NCBI GenBank assembly: GCA_016584305.1
Contig: JACEEZ010006454.1
Coordinates: forward strand, 202,001-266,000
Source of the DNA: Chionoecetes opilio
Lineage: Eukaryota > Arthropoda > Malacostraca > Decapoda > Majidae
Length of the DNA stretch: 64,000 nucleotides
Direction: 5' to 3'
Part shown: piece by piece, positions 33,976-45,564 of the stretch
Layout: every line of letters starts with the position of its first letter
Numbering within the stretch: the first letter of the stretch is position 1
The notes under the pieces: generated by a model
Told to the model about the DNA's origin: nothing
What the model saw: only the letters and a program-made list of their open reading frames with translations
Databases searched by the model: none
Translations under genes and position numbers: made by a program

Positions 33976-36365
33976 GTGATGGCTACAACAGTGAACAAAT
34001 TAACAAGAACAGTAAAGAACAATTATGAGATTAAGGTTGCTGGCAAGGCAAAGACCGATCCTAAGGTATTTTTTCAGGTTTATAAAACAAAGACTAGGGA
34101 ATTAGTGGGACCATTAAAAAATGAGCAGGGGGAGATTGTAAGCACGGCTGAGGATATGTGCAAAATTTTAAATTATTATTTCTTAATTGTTTTACTCAGG
34201 AGGATCTGCAGACAGTCCCTGATAGTGAACAGATGTGTAGAAGAGAGGATGAGGAGAAACTCAAAGATATTGTGAAAACAAGGGAAATGGTAGAAGAAGG
34301 TATAGACAGAATGAAGAATGTTAAGTCACCAGGACCAGATGAAGTTTATCCCAGAGTATTAAAAGAATGCAAAGAGGTTCTTAGTGAGTCGCTAGTGTGC
34401 ATTTTTAGGAAATTGGTTGATATAGGCGAAGTGCCGTTAATGTGGAGGAAAGGAAATGTAGTCCCCATATTTAAGAAGAGAGACAGAGGACTTAAGTCAA
34501 ATTATCGACCCGTTAGCCTGACCTGACGTCAGTGGTAGGTCAATTATTGGAATATATTATCGCAAAAAACATTAGAGAGCATTTAGAAAAGCATAGTTTG
34601 GTAAATGCAAAGGTGGGCATTCTGCAATTTTAGTCCGCAATTCCGCAACTTGCGGAATGGGTAATTCGGTTGCGGAATTGCGCAATTACGGATTCCTGAA
34701 AAAAATGCAGAATTGCGGGTTGCGGACTGCCAAAATTTTGAACCGCAATCGCAATAATTGTGACGGTCACCACCTTCAAAGTGGCAAGTGCCCGCGTGAA
34801 CATAAGTTCCCACCAAATATTGTGGAGACGACACTGCCAACTGTCAACTTGCCAAGTGTAGCACAGTCACTCAGTCAGTGCGTGTTGGAACTTGGGATTG
34901 AGAGCGTGTACGCTGGCCGTGTGTGTGATTAGTTGCCAACCTCCACATGCTGAACCAGAAGAAGTGGGAGGAGGAGGAGGGAGAGGAGGAGGGAGGAGGA
35001 GGAGGGAGGAGGAGGAGGAGGAGGAGGAGGAGGAGGAGGAGGAGGAGAGGAAGATTAGTAGATTACTTAGATTAGTGATTACTAGCCAGTAGACTGCGAA
35101 GTGTAAAAGTAAAGAAAAACACTAAAAGAGACAGACTTAATTGTGAAGGACAAGTAACAAGTATAGACAGAAACAGAATAGGAATACAGAAGTATTAAAC
35201 ACTAATAAAGAGTTTAGGACATTTTTTGTTTTAATTGTAGGTGTCAAAATTAGTTTGCATAATTGCGATTGCGAAAAGGCCTATCTGAAAAAAATTGCGG
35301 AATTGCGATTGCGGACTGGTGCAGGGCGGAATTGCGGAATTGCGATTGCGGAATTGGGAAAAAAATTGCAATGCCCACCTTTGGGTGGGTAAATTATTCA
35401 CAACATGGGTTCACCAAAGGTAAATCATGTCTCACTAATTTATTGAGCTTTTATAGGAAAGTTTATGAAACAGCAGATAATGATGAGGATTATGATACCT
35501 GGACTTTAGTAAGGCATTCGATAAGATGCCACACGGGAGACTCTTAAATAAGGTTAAGGCTCATGGAATATATGGGAAGGTTCTTCGTTGGATTAGATCT
35601 TTTAGCAGTGATATCAGCAAGTTTGCTGATGATACTAAGGTAGGTAGGATTATTAGATCACAGTCTGATGTAAACATATTGCAAGGAGTCTTAGATAAAT
35701 TAAATGATTGGGCAGATAGATGGCAGATGGAAATAAATATTGATAAGTGCAGCGTTATGAATGTTGGTAGAAAAAACCCTGGTACAAAAAATGTAAATAG
35801 TTACACCATACGCAATGTATCGCTGAAAAGATCAGAAGGTGAAAAAGATCATGGAGTGAGGGTGAGCCCAGACCTCCGTCCTAGGAATCAATGTATTGAG
35901 GCCAGAAATAGAGCTAATAGAGTGTTAGGATTCATTACCAGAAGTGTTAAAAGTAGAAGTGCTGAGGTTATTCTAAAGCTTTATTTGGCTCTAGTCAGAC
36001 CTCACCTATACTATGCGGTTCAGTTTTGGTCTCCATATTACAGGATGGATATAGCCTTGTTAGAATCAGTGCAGAGAAGGATGACCAAAATGATTCATGG
36101 GATGCGTAACTTTAGTTATAGAAAGGATTGAAGCTATTAAATTTACACTCACTGGAGAGGCGTGGAGTAAGGGGCGATCTGATAGAAGTTTTTAAGTATA
36201 GTTAAAGGGATACAATAAAAGCGATGTAGGAAAAGTTTTTATGGCTAGTAAGCAGGGTAGAACAAGAAGTAACGGATTCAAGCTAGAAAAGTGTAGATTT
36301 ATAAAGGAAATAGGGAGAAACTGGTTCACAAATAGGGTGGTAAATTATTGGAATGGAGGAAATTC
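33976..36365 (+). pseudogene. CR1-like LINE, family 2, copy 1 (interrupted and internally deleted)
   Basis: RT pieces NNYEIKVAGKAKTDPKVFFQ, KSPGPDEVYPRVLKECKEV and NYRPVSLT, a hAT-like insertion at 34608-35383, then HGFTKGKSCLTNLLSFYRKV. A deletion of about 145 bp near 35600 removes the SGVPQGS motif of the fingers/palm, then SSDISKFADDTKVGRI and SPDLRPRNQCIEARNRANRV follow. It is dead by several independent lesions. Confidence 0.87.
34608..35383. mobile_element. hAT-like non-autonomous element inserted in the CR1 copy
   Basis: Inverted ends CAAAGGTGGGCATT. Subterminal repeats of ATTGCGGAATTGCGATTGCG type crowd both ends, a hAT trait. GGTAAAT occurs on both flanks (34600-34606 and about 35387-35394), a rough 8-bp duplication with a few extra bases on the right. 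Contains a (GGA)n tract at 34971-35046. No complete transposase. Confidence 0.6.
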
Positions 36366-36761
36366 TGAATAAGAAGTCCTTCCGGCTTTGACTGAAATAA
36401 ACTACCGCACTGTATAGTATGCTTATTGTACTTCACATCTGCATCTGCAAGGGTTTCAGCATGCACTCAGCATTAGTTAACACACACTCAAAAATTCTAA
36501 GTCCAGCCAGATCATCTTCCGAGCACTACCTTGGCTCTACTAAGCCCCAGTACACCCTGATTAGGCTACGGCTGGCTAAGTAGTCCCTGTGTAAGGAACA
36601 GGTACAATTTGCATGAATTACTGCATATATGGATACGAAATGCTGTAAATTCATACCACATCAACCTTTCTGATATTTTTAAGCATATGTATTGCATAAT
36701 AATCATATAGGGGAATATATTGATGTTTCTAATAAATACTCGGCAAGTATTACCACGACAG

Positions 36762-37106
36762 TGACGTCACGCATTGGCGGAGGGTTCAACCGTTCACCCC
36801 GGTTCACTTCACTGGCGGTCACGGGCATAGAAGGTTGTGAAGATGTTGACTTGTAGCTACTGCAATTTTATTTGGAGTGTAATAATGAGAAACCAAAGGA
36901 ACTTTTATTTATGTATGCACCACAAACTAATTTTGCAAACCAAAGATTATTGCACTTGCAAACTGCCACCTTGGACTTCAATAAAAAATGTGGTGTTGTC
37001 GATAACTACCACTTACTTTGTAGTTAATATGAATTACCCCATCACATAGCCTACCATCGGCGCCATATTTGCCAGCCGTCACGGTGTATGTATCTTAACT
37101 TTGAAG
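36762..37106 (+). promoter_or_regulatory. Candidate promoter (CRE + CCAAT) with possible first exon
   Basis: TGACGTCA (36762-36769) lies 3 bp from ATTGG (inverted CCAAT). A leader follows with ATG 36843 reading MLTCSYCNFIWSVIMRNQRN (a CxxC pair) and a donor-like TTGAAG|GTGAGTTG at 37106. No downstream exon was recognised before the satellite at 37.6 kb. Confidence 0.25.
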
Positions 37107-37589
37107 GTGAGTTGAAAGGACTATTTACTCATATATGAAGTGTTTAGTGATTATAATGCTAGGGTACATTGAGGTTTTAAATGTATGGTGATACATTTTC
37201 TGGGGATTTTCCTTAAATGGCTAGCGATTTTTCCCCAGATTGCAACTTTTTTCCCTTTACTTTCTGAAGTCGTGTCACATTTACACACGTGATTCGATAG
37301 TGAAATTTGGCCTTGTTTGAAGTGCTTAGAGGCAAAACACTATGATACGTGACATGTGGTTAGGTGAAGGCAGGGCAGGATTTTTTAAACAACCTTTACT
37401 GTCACGTGGCAATTAAGAAATTATATGTAGACAAGAGATTGATGCACGACAGTTAACACAACTTATGTAAGATATGGGTAGGTAATGTGGTTCTACTGCA
37501 GCTTGATGCCATACAAGTCACGTAGCTATAACCGTTTTCAAGATGTAGATATGACCATTTGCAGTATTTATATCCCTACAACAGCCGTC

Positions 37590-38350
37590 AAGAGGTTATA
37601 GTGAGGTTAGGTTAGTAATCTTTAGAGGTAATAGTGAGGTTAGGCAACTTTTATGGGGTTATAATGAGGTTAGGTTAGCAACTTGTAGGGGTTTATAGTG
37701 AGGTTAGGTTGGTAACTTTTAGGGGGTTATAGTGAGGTTTGGTTAGTTACTTTTAGGGGGTTATAGTGAGGTTTGGTTAGTTACTTTTAAGGGGTTATAG
37801 TGAGGTTTGGTTAGTTACTTTTAAGGGGGTTATAGTGAGGTTATGTTAGTAATTTTAGGGGGTTATAGTGAGGTTAGGTTAGTTACATTTAAGGGGTTAT
37901 AGTGAAGTTAGGTTAGTTACTTTTAAGGGGTTATAGTGAGGTTAGGTTAGTTACTTAGGTTTAAGTGGTTAGTTACTTTAGGGTTATAGTGAGGTTAGGT
38001 TTACTTTTAAGGGGTTATAGTGAGTTTGGTTAGTTACTTTTAAGGGGTTATAGTGAGGTTAGGTTAGTTACTTTTAAGGGGTTATAGTGAGGTTAGGTTA
38101 GTTACTTTTAAGGGGTTATAGTGAGGTTAGGTTAGTTACTTTTAAGGGGTTATAGTGAGGTTAGGTTAGTTACTTTTAAGGGGTTATAGTGAGGTTAGGT
38201 TAGTTTCTTTTAAGGGGTTATAGTGAGGTTTGGTTAGTTCTTTTAAGGGGTTATAGTGAGTTAGGTTAGTTACTTTTAAGGGTTATAGTGAGGTTAGGTT
38301 AGTTTCTTTTAAGGGGTTATAGTGAGGTTAGGTTAGTAATATTGCGGGGG
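37590..38350. repeat. 34-bp satellite containing TTAGG-type motifs, about 22 copies
   Basis: Unit GGGGTTATAGTGAGGTTAGG plus TTAGTTACTTTTAA, with single-base drop-outs. Each unit carries GGTTAGGTTAG, two registers of the arthropod telomere pentamer. Confidence 0.92.
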
Positions 38351-38439
38351 TTATAGTGAGGTTACGTTAGCAACCCTTAGGGGGTCCATGGGGGGCGCAG
38401 CCCCCTCTGGCTAGGAAGGTTAGATTTTTCTTTGACTTC

Positions 38440-38735
38440 CTATGACCAGCAAGCTTGGTGGCCTTATGGAAATCTTGGGTTTTTGGGTAGGGAAGGCAGA
38501 CACGACTTATTTGTTGCTCTCCCAAAATTGTCCAATTCTATACATATCAATTAAGGAAAATTCCCTAACAATGGATATCTAGGAAATTTCCCTAGATATT
38601 TGCATATTGTGACTTTGATGATTTTTTGGGAGCCATAAATCAATTATATTTGCTTCCCCCACCCAAAAAAACCGGTTTCCCACCAGTTCCCCAGGCTTGT
38701 TGGCTATAGGGGGAAGAAGAAAAAGATAGGGGTGA
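38440..38735. mobile_element. Fold-back element (degenerate copy)
   Basis: Left arm CAGCAAGCTTGGTGGCCTTA and right arm CCAGGCTTGTTGGCTATAGG face each other, enclosing TTTCCCTAG palindromic core sequence. It is related to the cleaner copy at 39.0-39.25 kb. Confidence 0.6.
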
Positions 38736-38744
38736 AGGACTTCT

Positions 38745-38880
38745 TCAGAATTACCGGAATGGACTTAGTCATCAGGTGGTCAGTGTAGAGTCAATAGGGA
38801 TCTTTAAAAAGAGTCTGGATGGAGAAGAGAGGTGGATGTAGGTAGGTCTCACGGCCTCTTGTAGCTTCCTTATTTTCTCA
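38745..38880 (+). mobile_element. CR1-like LINE 3' end (family 2)
   Basis: LFKKSLDGEERWM-like codons and the standard 3' UTR (CTCACGGCCTCTTGTAGCTT). 5' truncated. Confidence 0.75.
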
Positions 38881-39012
38881 GTTCATTGGAAGTTTCAACG
38901 GAGTTCGACGGTACAGTCGAAACCTCCATTTCCCCCGTCAAAATTGCATTCCGTCAAAACTTACTGTAACCCCAAAGGTAAATCTTAAGAACAAAGGCTC
39001 TACCCCTTATCT

Positions 39013-39252
39013 TCTTCTTCTTCTTCTTATAGCCAACAAGCTTGGGGACATGGTGGGAAACCGGGGTTTTTGGTGGGGGAGCACACACACAAGGGAAATA
39101 TGGCCCCCCACAAAAAAATCCCTAAACTTTGGAAATTTCCCTAGTTCATAGATTTTATCGGGGCCGTATTTCCCTTATGTGTGTGCTCCCCCACCCAAAA
39201 ATCCCGTTTCCACCATGTCCCCAAGCTTGTTGGCTATTGGAAGAAGAAGATA
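39013..39252. mobile_element. Fold-back element with about 90-bp arms
   Basis: ATAGCCAACAAGCTTGGGGA ... GGGGGAGCACACACACAAGG faces CCTTATGTGTGTGCTCCCCC ... TCCCCAAGCTTGTTGGCTAT across a loop of about 50 bp. The outer edges are CTTCTTCTT/AAGAAGAAG. No ORF. Confidence 0.85.
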
Positions 39253-39328
39253 GGAGGTTAAGCCTTTATTCTAAAGATGACAAAACTCTACAGACCTAAC
39301 CTGGCACCCCTCCTCGAGCCCCTCGGGC

Positions 39329-39414
39329 TGTGCACTTTTCGCCTGTCCTGCTACTTTAATCTCATAAGTGCTAAGAACAATTATGAGATTAAAGTAGCAG
39401 GACAGGCGAAAAGT
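39329..39414. repeat. 35-bp inverted duplication at the 5' edge of a CR1 copy
   Basis: CACTTTTCGCCTGTCCTGCT and its continuation are mirrored after about 12 bp by AGCAGGACAGGCGAAAAGTG. The right arm belongs to the RT ORF; the left is an inverted copy. Confidence 0.9.
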
Positions 39415-41208
39415 GACCCAAAGGGGTTCTATCAGGTATATAAAACCAAGACAAGGAATTAGTGGGCTGTTAAGGTCAGGACAGGGTGAGGTCTTAAATA
39501 CGGATGAGGATATGTGTAAAAGTCTAAATGATTATTTCTTAAGTGTTTTTACGGAGGAGGATACACAGACGATACCTGACAGTGAACAGATGTTCAAAGG
39601 AAGCGATGAGGAGAAACTCAAAGATATTGTGATAACTAGGGAAATGGTGGAAGAGGGTATAGATAAAATGAAGAATTTTAAATCGCCAGGACCAGATGAA
39701 GTGTATCCCAGGGTATTAAAGGAATGCAAGGAGGTTGTTAGTGAGTCGTTAGTGCACATTTTTAGGAAATCGGTTGCGATAGGCGATGTGCCATTATTGT
39801 GGAGGAAAGGAAATGTTGTACCCATATTTAAGAAGGGAGACAGAGGACTAAAGTCAAATTATCGACCCGTTAGCCTGACGTCAGTGGTGGGTAAATTATT
39901 GGAATCTATTATTGCAAAAAACATTAGAGAGCACTTAGATAAACATAGTTTGATCAATGATTCACAACATGGATTCACTAAGGGTAGGTCATGTCTCACC
40001 AATTTATTGAGTTTTTATAGGAAAGTTTATGAGACGGCAGATAATGATAAGGATTATGATATAGATAATATATCTGGACTTTAGTAAGGCATTTGACAAA
40101 GTACCACACGAGCGACTCTTAAATAAGGTTAGGGCTCATGGAATAGATGGGAAGGTTCTTCATTGGATCAGAGCTTGGCTAAGAAATAGGCAACAAAGGG
40201 TTACAATTAATGGTTCTAAATCTGTATGGGGACTGGTGACAAGTGGAGTTCCACAAGGGTCTGTTTTGGGTCCATTACTATTTTTGATTTACATCAACGA
40301 CTTGGATAGTGGGATTAGCAGTGATATCAGCAAGTTTGCTGATGATACTAAGGTAGGTAGGATTATTGGATCACAGTCTGCTGTAAGCATATTGCAGGGA
40401 GACTTAGATAAACTTAACGAGTGGGCAGTCAGATGGCAGATGGAATTTAATATTGCTAAGTGCAGCGTTATGAATGTTGGTAGAAAAAACCCTGGTAAAA
40501 GATAAACCATAAGCAATGTATCGCTGAAAAGATCAGAAGGTGAAAAAGAGCTTGGAGTGAGGGTGAGCCCAGACCTCCGACCTAGGAAACAATGTATTGA
40601 GGCCAGAAATAGAGCTAATAGAGTATTAGGATTCATTACCAGAAGTGTTAAAAGAAGAAGTGCGGAAGTTATTCTAAAGCTTTATCTGGCTCTAGTCAAG
40701 CCTCACCTAGACTATGCGGTTCAGTTTTGGTCTCCATATTACAGGATGGATATAGCCTTGTTAGAAACAGTGCAGAGAAGGATGACCAAAATGATACAAG
40801 GGATGCGTAACTTTAGTTATGAGATGAGATTGAAGTTATTAAAATTACACTCACTCGAGAGACGCAGAGTAAGGGGTGATCTGATAGAAGTTTTTAAGTG
40901 GATAAAGGGATTTAATAAAGGAGAGGTAGGAAAAGTTCTTACGGCTTTTAACCAGGGTAGAACAAGAAGTAACGGATTCAAGCTGGAAAAGCATAGATTT
41001 AGAAAGGAAATAGGGTTCACAAATAGGGTGGTGAATGAATGGAATGGTCTCAGTAGACAGGGAGTTAGTGCTGAGTCATTAGGGAGCTTTATAGAGGGGC
41101 TGGATAGGTTCATGGATGGGGATGAAAGGTGGATGTAGGTAGTGTTAGGTGACAGGAACTACCACGTGTAGGTCTCGCGGCCTCTTGTAGCTTCCTTATT
41201 TTCTTATG
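39369..41208 (+). pseudogene. CR1-like LINE, family 2, copy 2 (longest copy)
   Basis: Near-continuous RT in three frames: KSPGPDEVYPRVLKECKEVV, VPIFKKGDRGLKSNYRPVSL and HGFTKGRSCLTNLLSFYRKV; after one frameshift at 40070, [40 protein letters not shown] and ISKFADDTKVGRI; after a second break near 40500, SPDLRPRKQCIEARNRANRV and RRRVRGDLIEVFKWIKGFNK, ending DRFMDGDERWM (41138). The 3' UTR ends TTATTTTCTTATG. The endonuclease is absent (5' truncation). Confidence 0.88.
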
Positions 41209-41212
41209 TGCA

Positions 41213-41256
41213 CTAACCTAACCCTAACCTAACCTAAACCTAACCTAACCTAGCAG
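41213..41256. repeat. Interstitial telomere-like (CCTAA)n
   Basis: TAACCTAACCCTAACCTAAC followed by further CCTAA units directly after the CR1 3' end. Confidence 0.9.
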
Positions 41257-42400
41257 ACGCGGGTGCACTTCTCAAAACTTGGGGAAAATATCCTAGAAGT
41301 AAATATTGTCCTAAAACCTGAAATTTAATATCGGCCATGTAGGCAAAGTAAGGATCGGCACTCATTTAAATTTATAAAGATGTGTTAAAGGACAGTGAGT
41401 ATAATACGTAGAGCCAACATTTGGGTCAGCTTAGCGTGAAGCCCTTGTTCTTAAGATTTTCCACCCCGAAAAACCCCGCATTCCCAGGTGGTCTTTTTAG
41501 GTCATCATTCTAGGGGGCGTGATTACAACCAAGTTAGGTTAATATGCGGGGTTAAATTTAGTTTTTGAATGCCCCTTCACTCTTACGTTTCGAAAGAGGG
41601 TCCCTTTATTGATTGTGTGCCTTCATAATATAGTTGACTGCAAATCACGGGATGCCCTCGGGCCTAAACCGAAAAATTTCCAAAAATTGTTGAGTCCTAA
41701 AACAGGTTGGCCCCTCTTCCAAACCTTTACCATTTCACATCACCAATATAGCCCACACTGCATACCACGTAGCTGGCTCCACCACGGGCAGGTGTGCGGC
41801 CCAGTACAAAGAGGCATCCGGTGTGAACAGTCTTGAGGCCACCCCGATGTCAGCAAACCGTACCCAGCCGCCGCCTCCCCTTATAAAGCCTTAACCTCAC
41901 ATCCCACACAGCACAAATACCCCCCACCACACTGCCCAGACTAACGACGTGCTCTACTTACCAGCAAACACACAGAAATAACGCAATCAGTTGGAGAATC
42001 TCTGCGCCAGACTACTAGTGACAACGTAAACAAACATGGCTCTGCGGCCCACCGTAAACACCGAGGCACACTTCTCTCTTCCTACAGTAACAATAAGGAC
42101 AATAATCATTACTATTTGTATATAGTTTAAATTCATCTGATAACATCTTTCAAGTGAAATACTTTTACCTATGGTGAAATAATAGATATTCTTTCCCTCA
42201 AATATGTTTAACCACTACGGACCTATGAAAAATAACTACCTACCGTACGTAGTACAGGTCTATCAATGAATTCTTGACATATTTTTACATACACGGTAGC
42301 TAAAAATGTTCAGAAAACCAAAAGGCTCTCATTTTTGGATTATGAATGTAAAATTATATAATTCGCTACAAAATTGCTGATGGACCTGCCAGAGAACTTT
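41257..42400. other. Mostly unique sequence, no gene recognised
   Basis: Not obviously repetitive. Includes the candidate minus-strand leader exon near 42.0 kb. The short plus frame 41609-41836 has no recognisable domain. Confidence 0.4.
41962..42060 (-). promoter_or_regulatory. Candidate first (5' UTR) exon and promoter, minus strand
   Basis: Unique sequence with the donor TTTGCTG|GTAAGTAG at 41961/41962 in minus orientation, preceded by GC-rich leader DNA. It could be a HELZ leader exon or belong to an unseen transcript. No TATA box or other decisive signal is visible, and the 5' edge is a guess. Confidence 0.25.
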
Positions 42401-42900
42401 CACCGAGAGGTGTCACTCGGGTGATTGAACATGGCGCGCCATTTTGATTTCATGGACGGCAGCGATCCTAGTGGTTGGTGCCGAGCTCTCTGGCTGGTGC
42501 ACGCACTGACAGTCGCCCGTGCAGATAGAGGGAGAATCGCTCCTCCTTTTGGTGATGATGTGGTGATAATGGAAGGTGAGAGAGAGGGAAGGAAGGAGAT
42601 ATGAGAGAAGGAAAGGAGGAATATGGAGTAAGGAAGAAATTGGAGGGATGAAGAGTCAGAAGAGGAACTGACGAGGAAGGAAATAAGGAATCAAAGAAGG
42701 GAAGGAATTCCTCCACTCACCCATTAGCCTACCCATCACCACTCACCCATTACTCATCACCCCCACCCATTACCCATCACCCCCACCCATTACCCATCAC
42801 CCCCCACCCATTACCCATCACCCCCACCCAGTGGCGTACCGAAGGGGGGGGGGCATGCGGCCATGGCCCCCCCCCCCTTTGGCAAAGAATAAATAATAAT

Positions 42901-42979
<79 letters not shown>

Positions 42980-43058
42980 ATAATATAAGCGAAAGTGTGT
43001 GTGACCCATCACCCCACCCATTCACTCACCCATTACCCATCACCCTACATCAAGGTTT

Positions 43059-43923
43059 AGAGAGAACTGCAACTGGAGAAATGCCAGTGGTCGCTGGCAG
43101 TTTTAACTCAAAGGTTGGTCTACTGTGTTTTGGCTCCGCGACTAATATTTTTCATAAATTAATTTCGCGATAAATATTGATGCACCGCATCTGAATACCA
43201 AAAAATATAGTTCTTCTGTTGTTCTACTAATTATATGGATGACATGCATTACGATGGAACGTTCTATAATAGCAATTTAATGCAAATTACTCGCCTCGAG
43301 TAGCAAAGCTTAATAGATTTTTTACATGTATATTGTGGCATGTAAAATTTGGGCGATGTTCACACTGTTTTCTAAGACAGTACTGCTGCGTCTGGCAAAC
43401 GCTTGTCAAAATACAATAAGCAATGCCTTGGAAAAACGAAGAATAAAGAATGCCGAAATCGGCTTGTTGCTGCGACAATGTAGGTTATAATTGTGGAGGC
43501 GACGTGCCGCGGCGGGGAGTGGTGGGCGGGGAGATTGAATCAAAACATTGCCACTTCACGCGTCGACTCATTGCACTTCTAGGCTTTCTATCTGATTGAT
43601 ACACAATAATAACAGGAAAATATGACTGCCTAGGTATAGATAACTTCTAAACATTCGTTATTGACTATATAATATCATAGAGTAGCATTTACCACGCCTC
43701 CTCAACTATAACCTACTTGGTTATTTGGTTATATACAATGTTTTACAGAATCAGGCTTCTATACAATATACATATAGAAGAAAATCGTTCTTAATATTAT
43801 ACTTGTGTGTTTTAAGTACAGTGGAATAAGCCCATATTTTTCTTTCAAGTTGACCAACTTTTCACCAAATTGTGAGTTAAAACTACCAGCGACCACTGGC
43901 ATTTCGGAGTTGCAGTTCTCTCT
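43059..43923. mobile_element. MITE A inside the hAT element (TIR AGAGAGAACTGCAACT)
   Basis: Inverted ends of about 50 bp (AGAGAGAACTGCAACT ... ATGCCAGTGGTCGCTGG). The paralogous locus near 29.69 kb lacks it. The interior is AT-rich without an ORF. Confidence 0.75.
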
Positions 43924-44818
43924 AATCTCGCAACCCACTTTTTTTTTCTCACAATTCTCGCTAATGGGGAGTTTTCGAAGCTAAACCGCCAGATGTCTCT
44001 CGCGCATCTCACATCCTCTGCTCTGTGAGGCTGAATGATCTATCATTTACCGTAAATTCTCTGTACTTCTTTGGGACACATCAGAATTACCCTTCAATAC
44101 AACAACTGAAACAGTTCTTAATAAAAAATGTAGTTTATCATTTTATTTGTCTGCACTTGGTGAAAATATTGGCAAAACAATTGAATACTTGAAAACTCAA
44201 TCTTTAAAAATCGTCTTTTCATAAAAAAACACAAGTTCAAGCAGAATGAGGCTTCAGGAAATATCTACTTGTATGTAAGCATTCACTGAGTACCTATTTT
44301 GGGTGTATATGTCTCTCTTACGACGAACATTTAACCAAAACAGAGTGTGGCGTTCAGCATCTCCACAGAAACCATCCCGCCGGCAGGATCTGCTATCACC
44401 CACTTTCCTGTTGACACGACACGGGGATGGACAGCTCAGCGCCTTATCGCCACAGCGCCGCTCCTTACCTCACAGCTCATATCACTGATACTCCTAACTT
44501 CTCAATACCACAGGCTACATGTCATACTAACTATCATCACCCGCTTATCTCATCACACTCTCTCCTCTACTGGAATATTCGTGGCATCCGCTCCCACATA
44601 CCGTTTCCCACATAAAGAAGACTTTCGTCTCCTTATTTCGTGCTTTGACTGTGATTTGTGTTGTGTTGGGGCGGAGCGGAGTGGCGCGTGTAGTTACGTG
44701 ACAGACGTGCAGTCACTATATGTACTGTGGGTAGTAGTAGTTGGGGTAATAAGGCCGTGCACAGCAGTAAAAGTCTCCTTGCAGTCCTTTCCGTCTCCTC
44801 CATAGCCCCGAGCCGTTA

Positions 44819-45564
44819 AGACCCCCATCCACGGTGCGATCTGGTCGTACGACCATCGGACAGATCTGGTTGGATCCAACCAGATTGGATCGTGAGTAGG
44901 GTGATTTTGGTCTGTCCGACCGACTGACAGCTGGTCGGATGCGACCAAGCAGTGTTTGGTTTTTAGATCCGACAGATCATCCGGTTCAGACCGGATCGCA
45001 CTGTGAGTGTGCTGATCGTGAGGCCAGCCGTCAGTTTCGCCACTGACAGCGTCGCGAGAGGACTACCAAGATGAATTGTTTCTTTAATGAGAAGCACTTT
45101 TGGACAGAATTCATCTAATTATATAGAAACTGAATGTTTGTGGGAAATAAAAAGCAAAGAGTAAATGGATACATTTAAGAAAAATGCAACTTATGAAGTA
45201 TTGGTAGAGAAACTCAAGGAGCGGGACAGTGAGCGACAGTGAGGCTAATGTTGAAACAGTAAAAAAAAAAAAAAAAACTATATGAGAAGTGTGTGCCAGA
45301 AATATATTAAGAAAATAACTGCCTCTGTGAAATTTGGTGTGAACGCGGATGATGTTTACGCTCCTCAGTTGTGGTATCAGATTCCATCAAAAGTAATTCG
45401 ATCCTCGTTGCATAGACCCATCATGAGAACCGCTCTCCACCGTTTCTATCACCAACTGAACTGGTCTTGAGGTGCGGTCGGATCGTTAGTGGGTGGTAGG
45501 AAATCCATCGGATCAGGTCTGTCGGATCAGATCGTACGACCAATCGTACCGTGGATGGGGGCCT
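44819..45564 (+). mobile_element. PIF/Harbinger-like element C nested in element B
   Basis: TIRs AGACCCCCATCCACGG and (inverted) AGGCCCCCATCCACGG, flanked by TTA on both sides (44816-44818, 45565-45567), the PIF/Harbinger target. Internal repeats of the GGTCGKAYGA/GATCCGAC type lie near both ends. Carries a MADF-like remnant. Confidence 0.75.
45071..45470 (+). pseudogene. MADF-domain remnant of the Harbinger second ORF
   Basis: Pieces in shifting frames: EKHFWTEFI, LYRN, NATYEVLVEKLKERDSE, MRSVCQKYIKKITASVKFGV and NADDVYAPQLWYQIPSK. These follow the order of a MADF DNA-binding domain, which PIF/Harbinger elements encode beside the transposase. Broken by stops and a poly-A run at 45261-45277. 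Confidence 0.65.

Noticed and set aside
42777..43025. (YI)n transmembrane-like ORFs
   Set aside because: Translation of a (TA)n microsatellite inside the hAT element.
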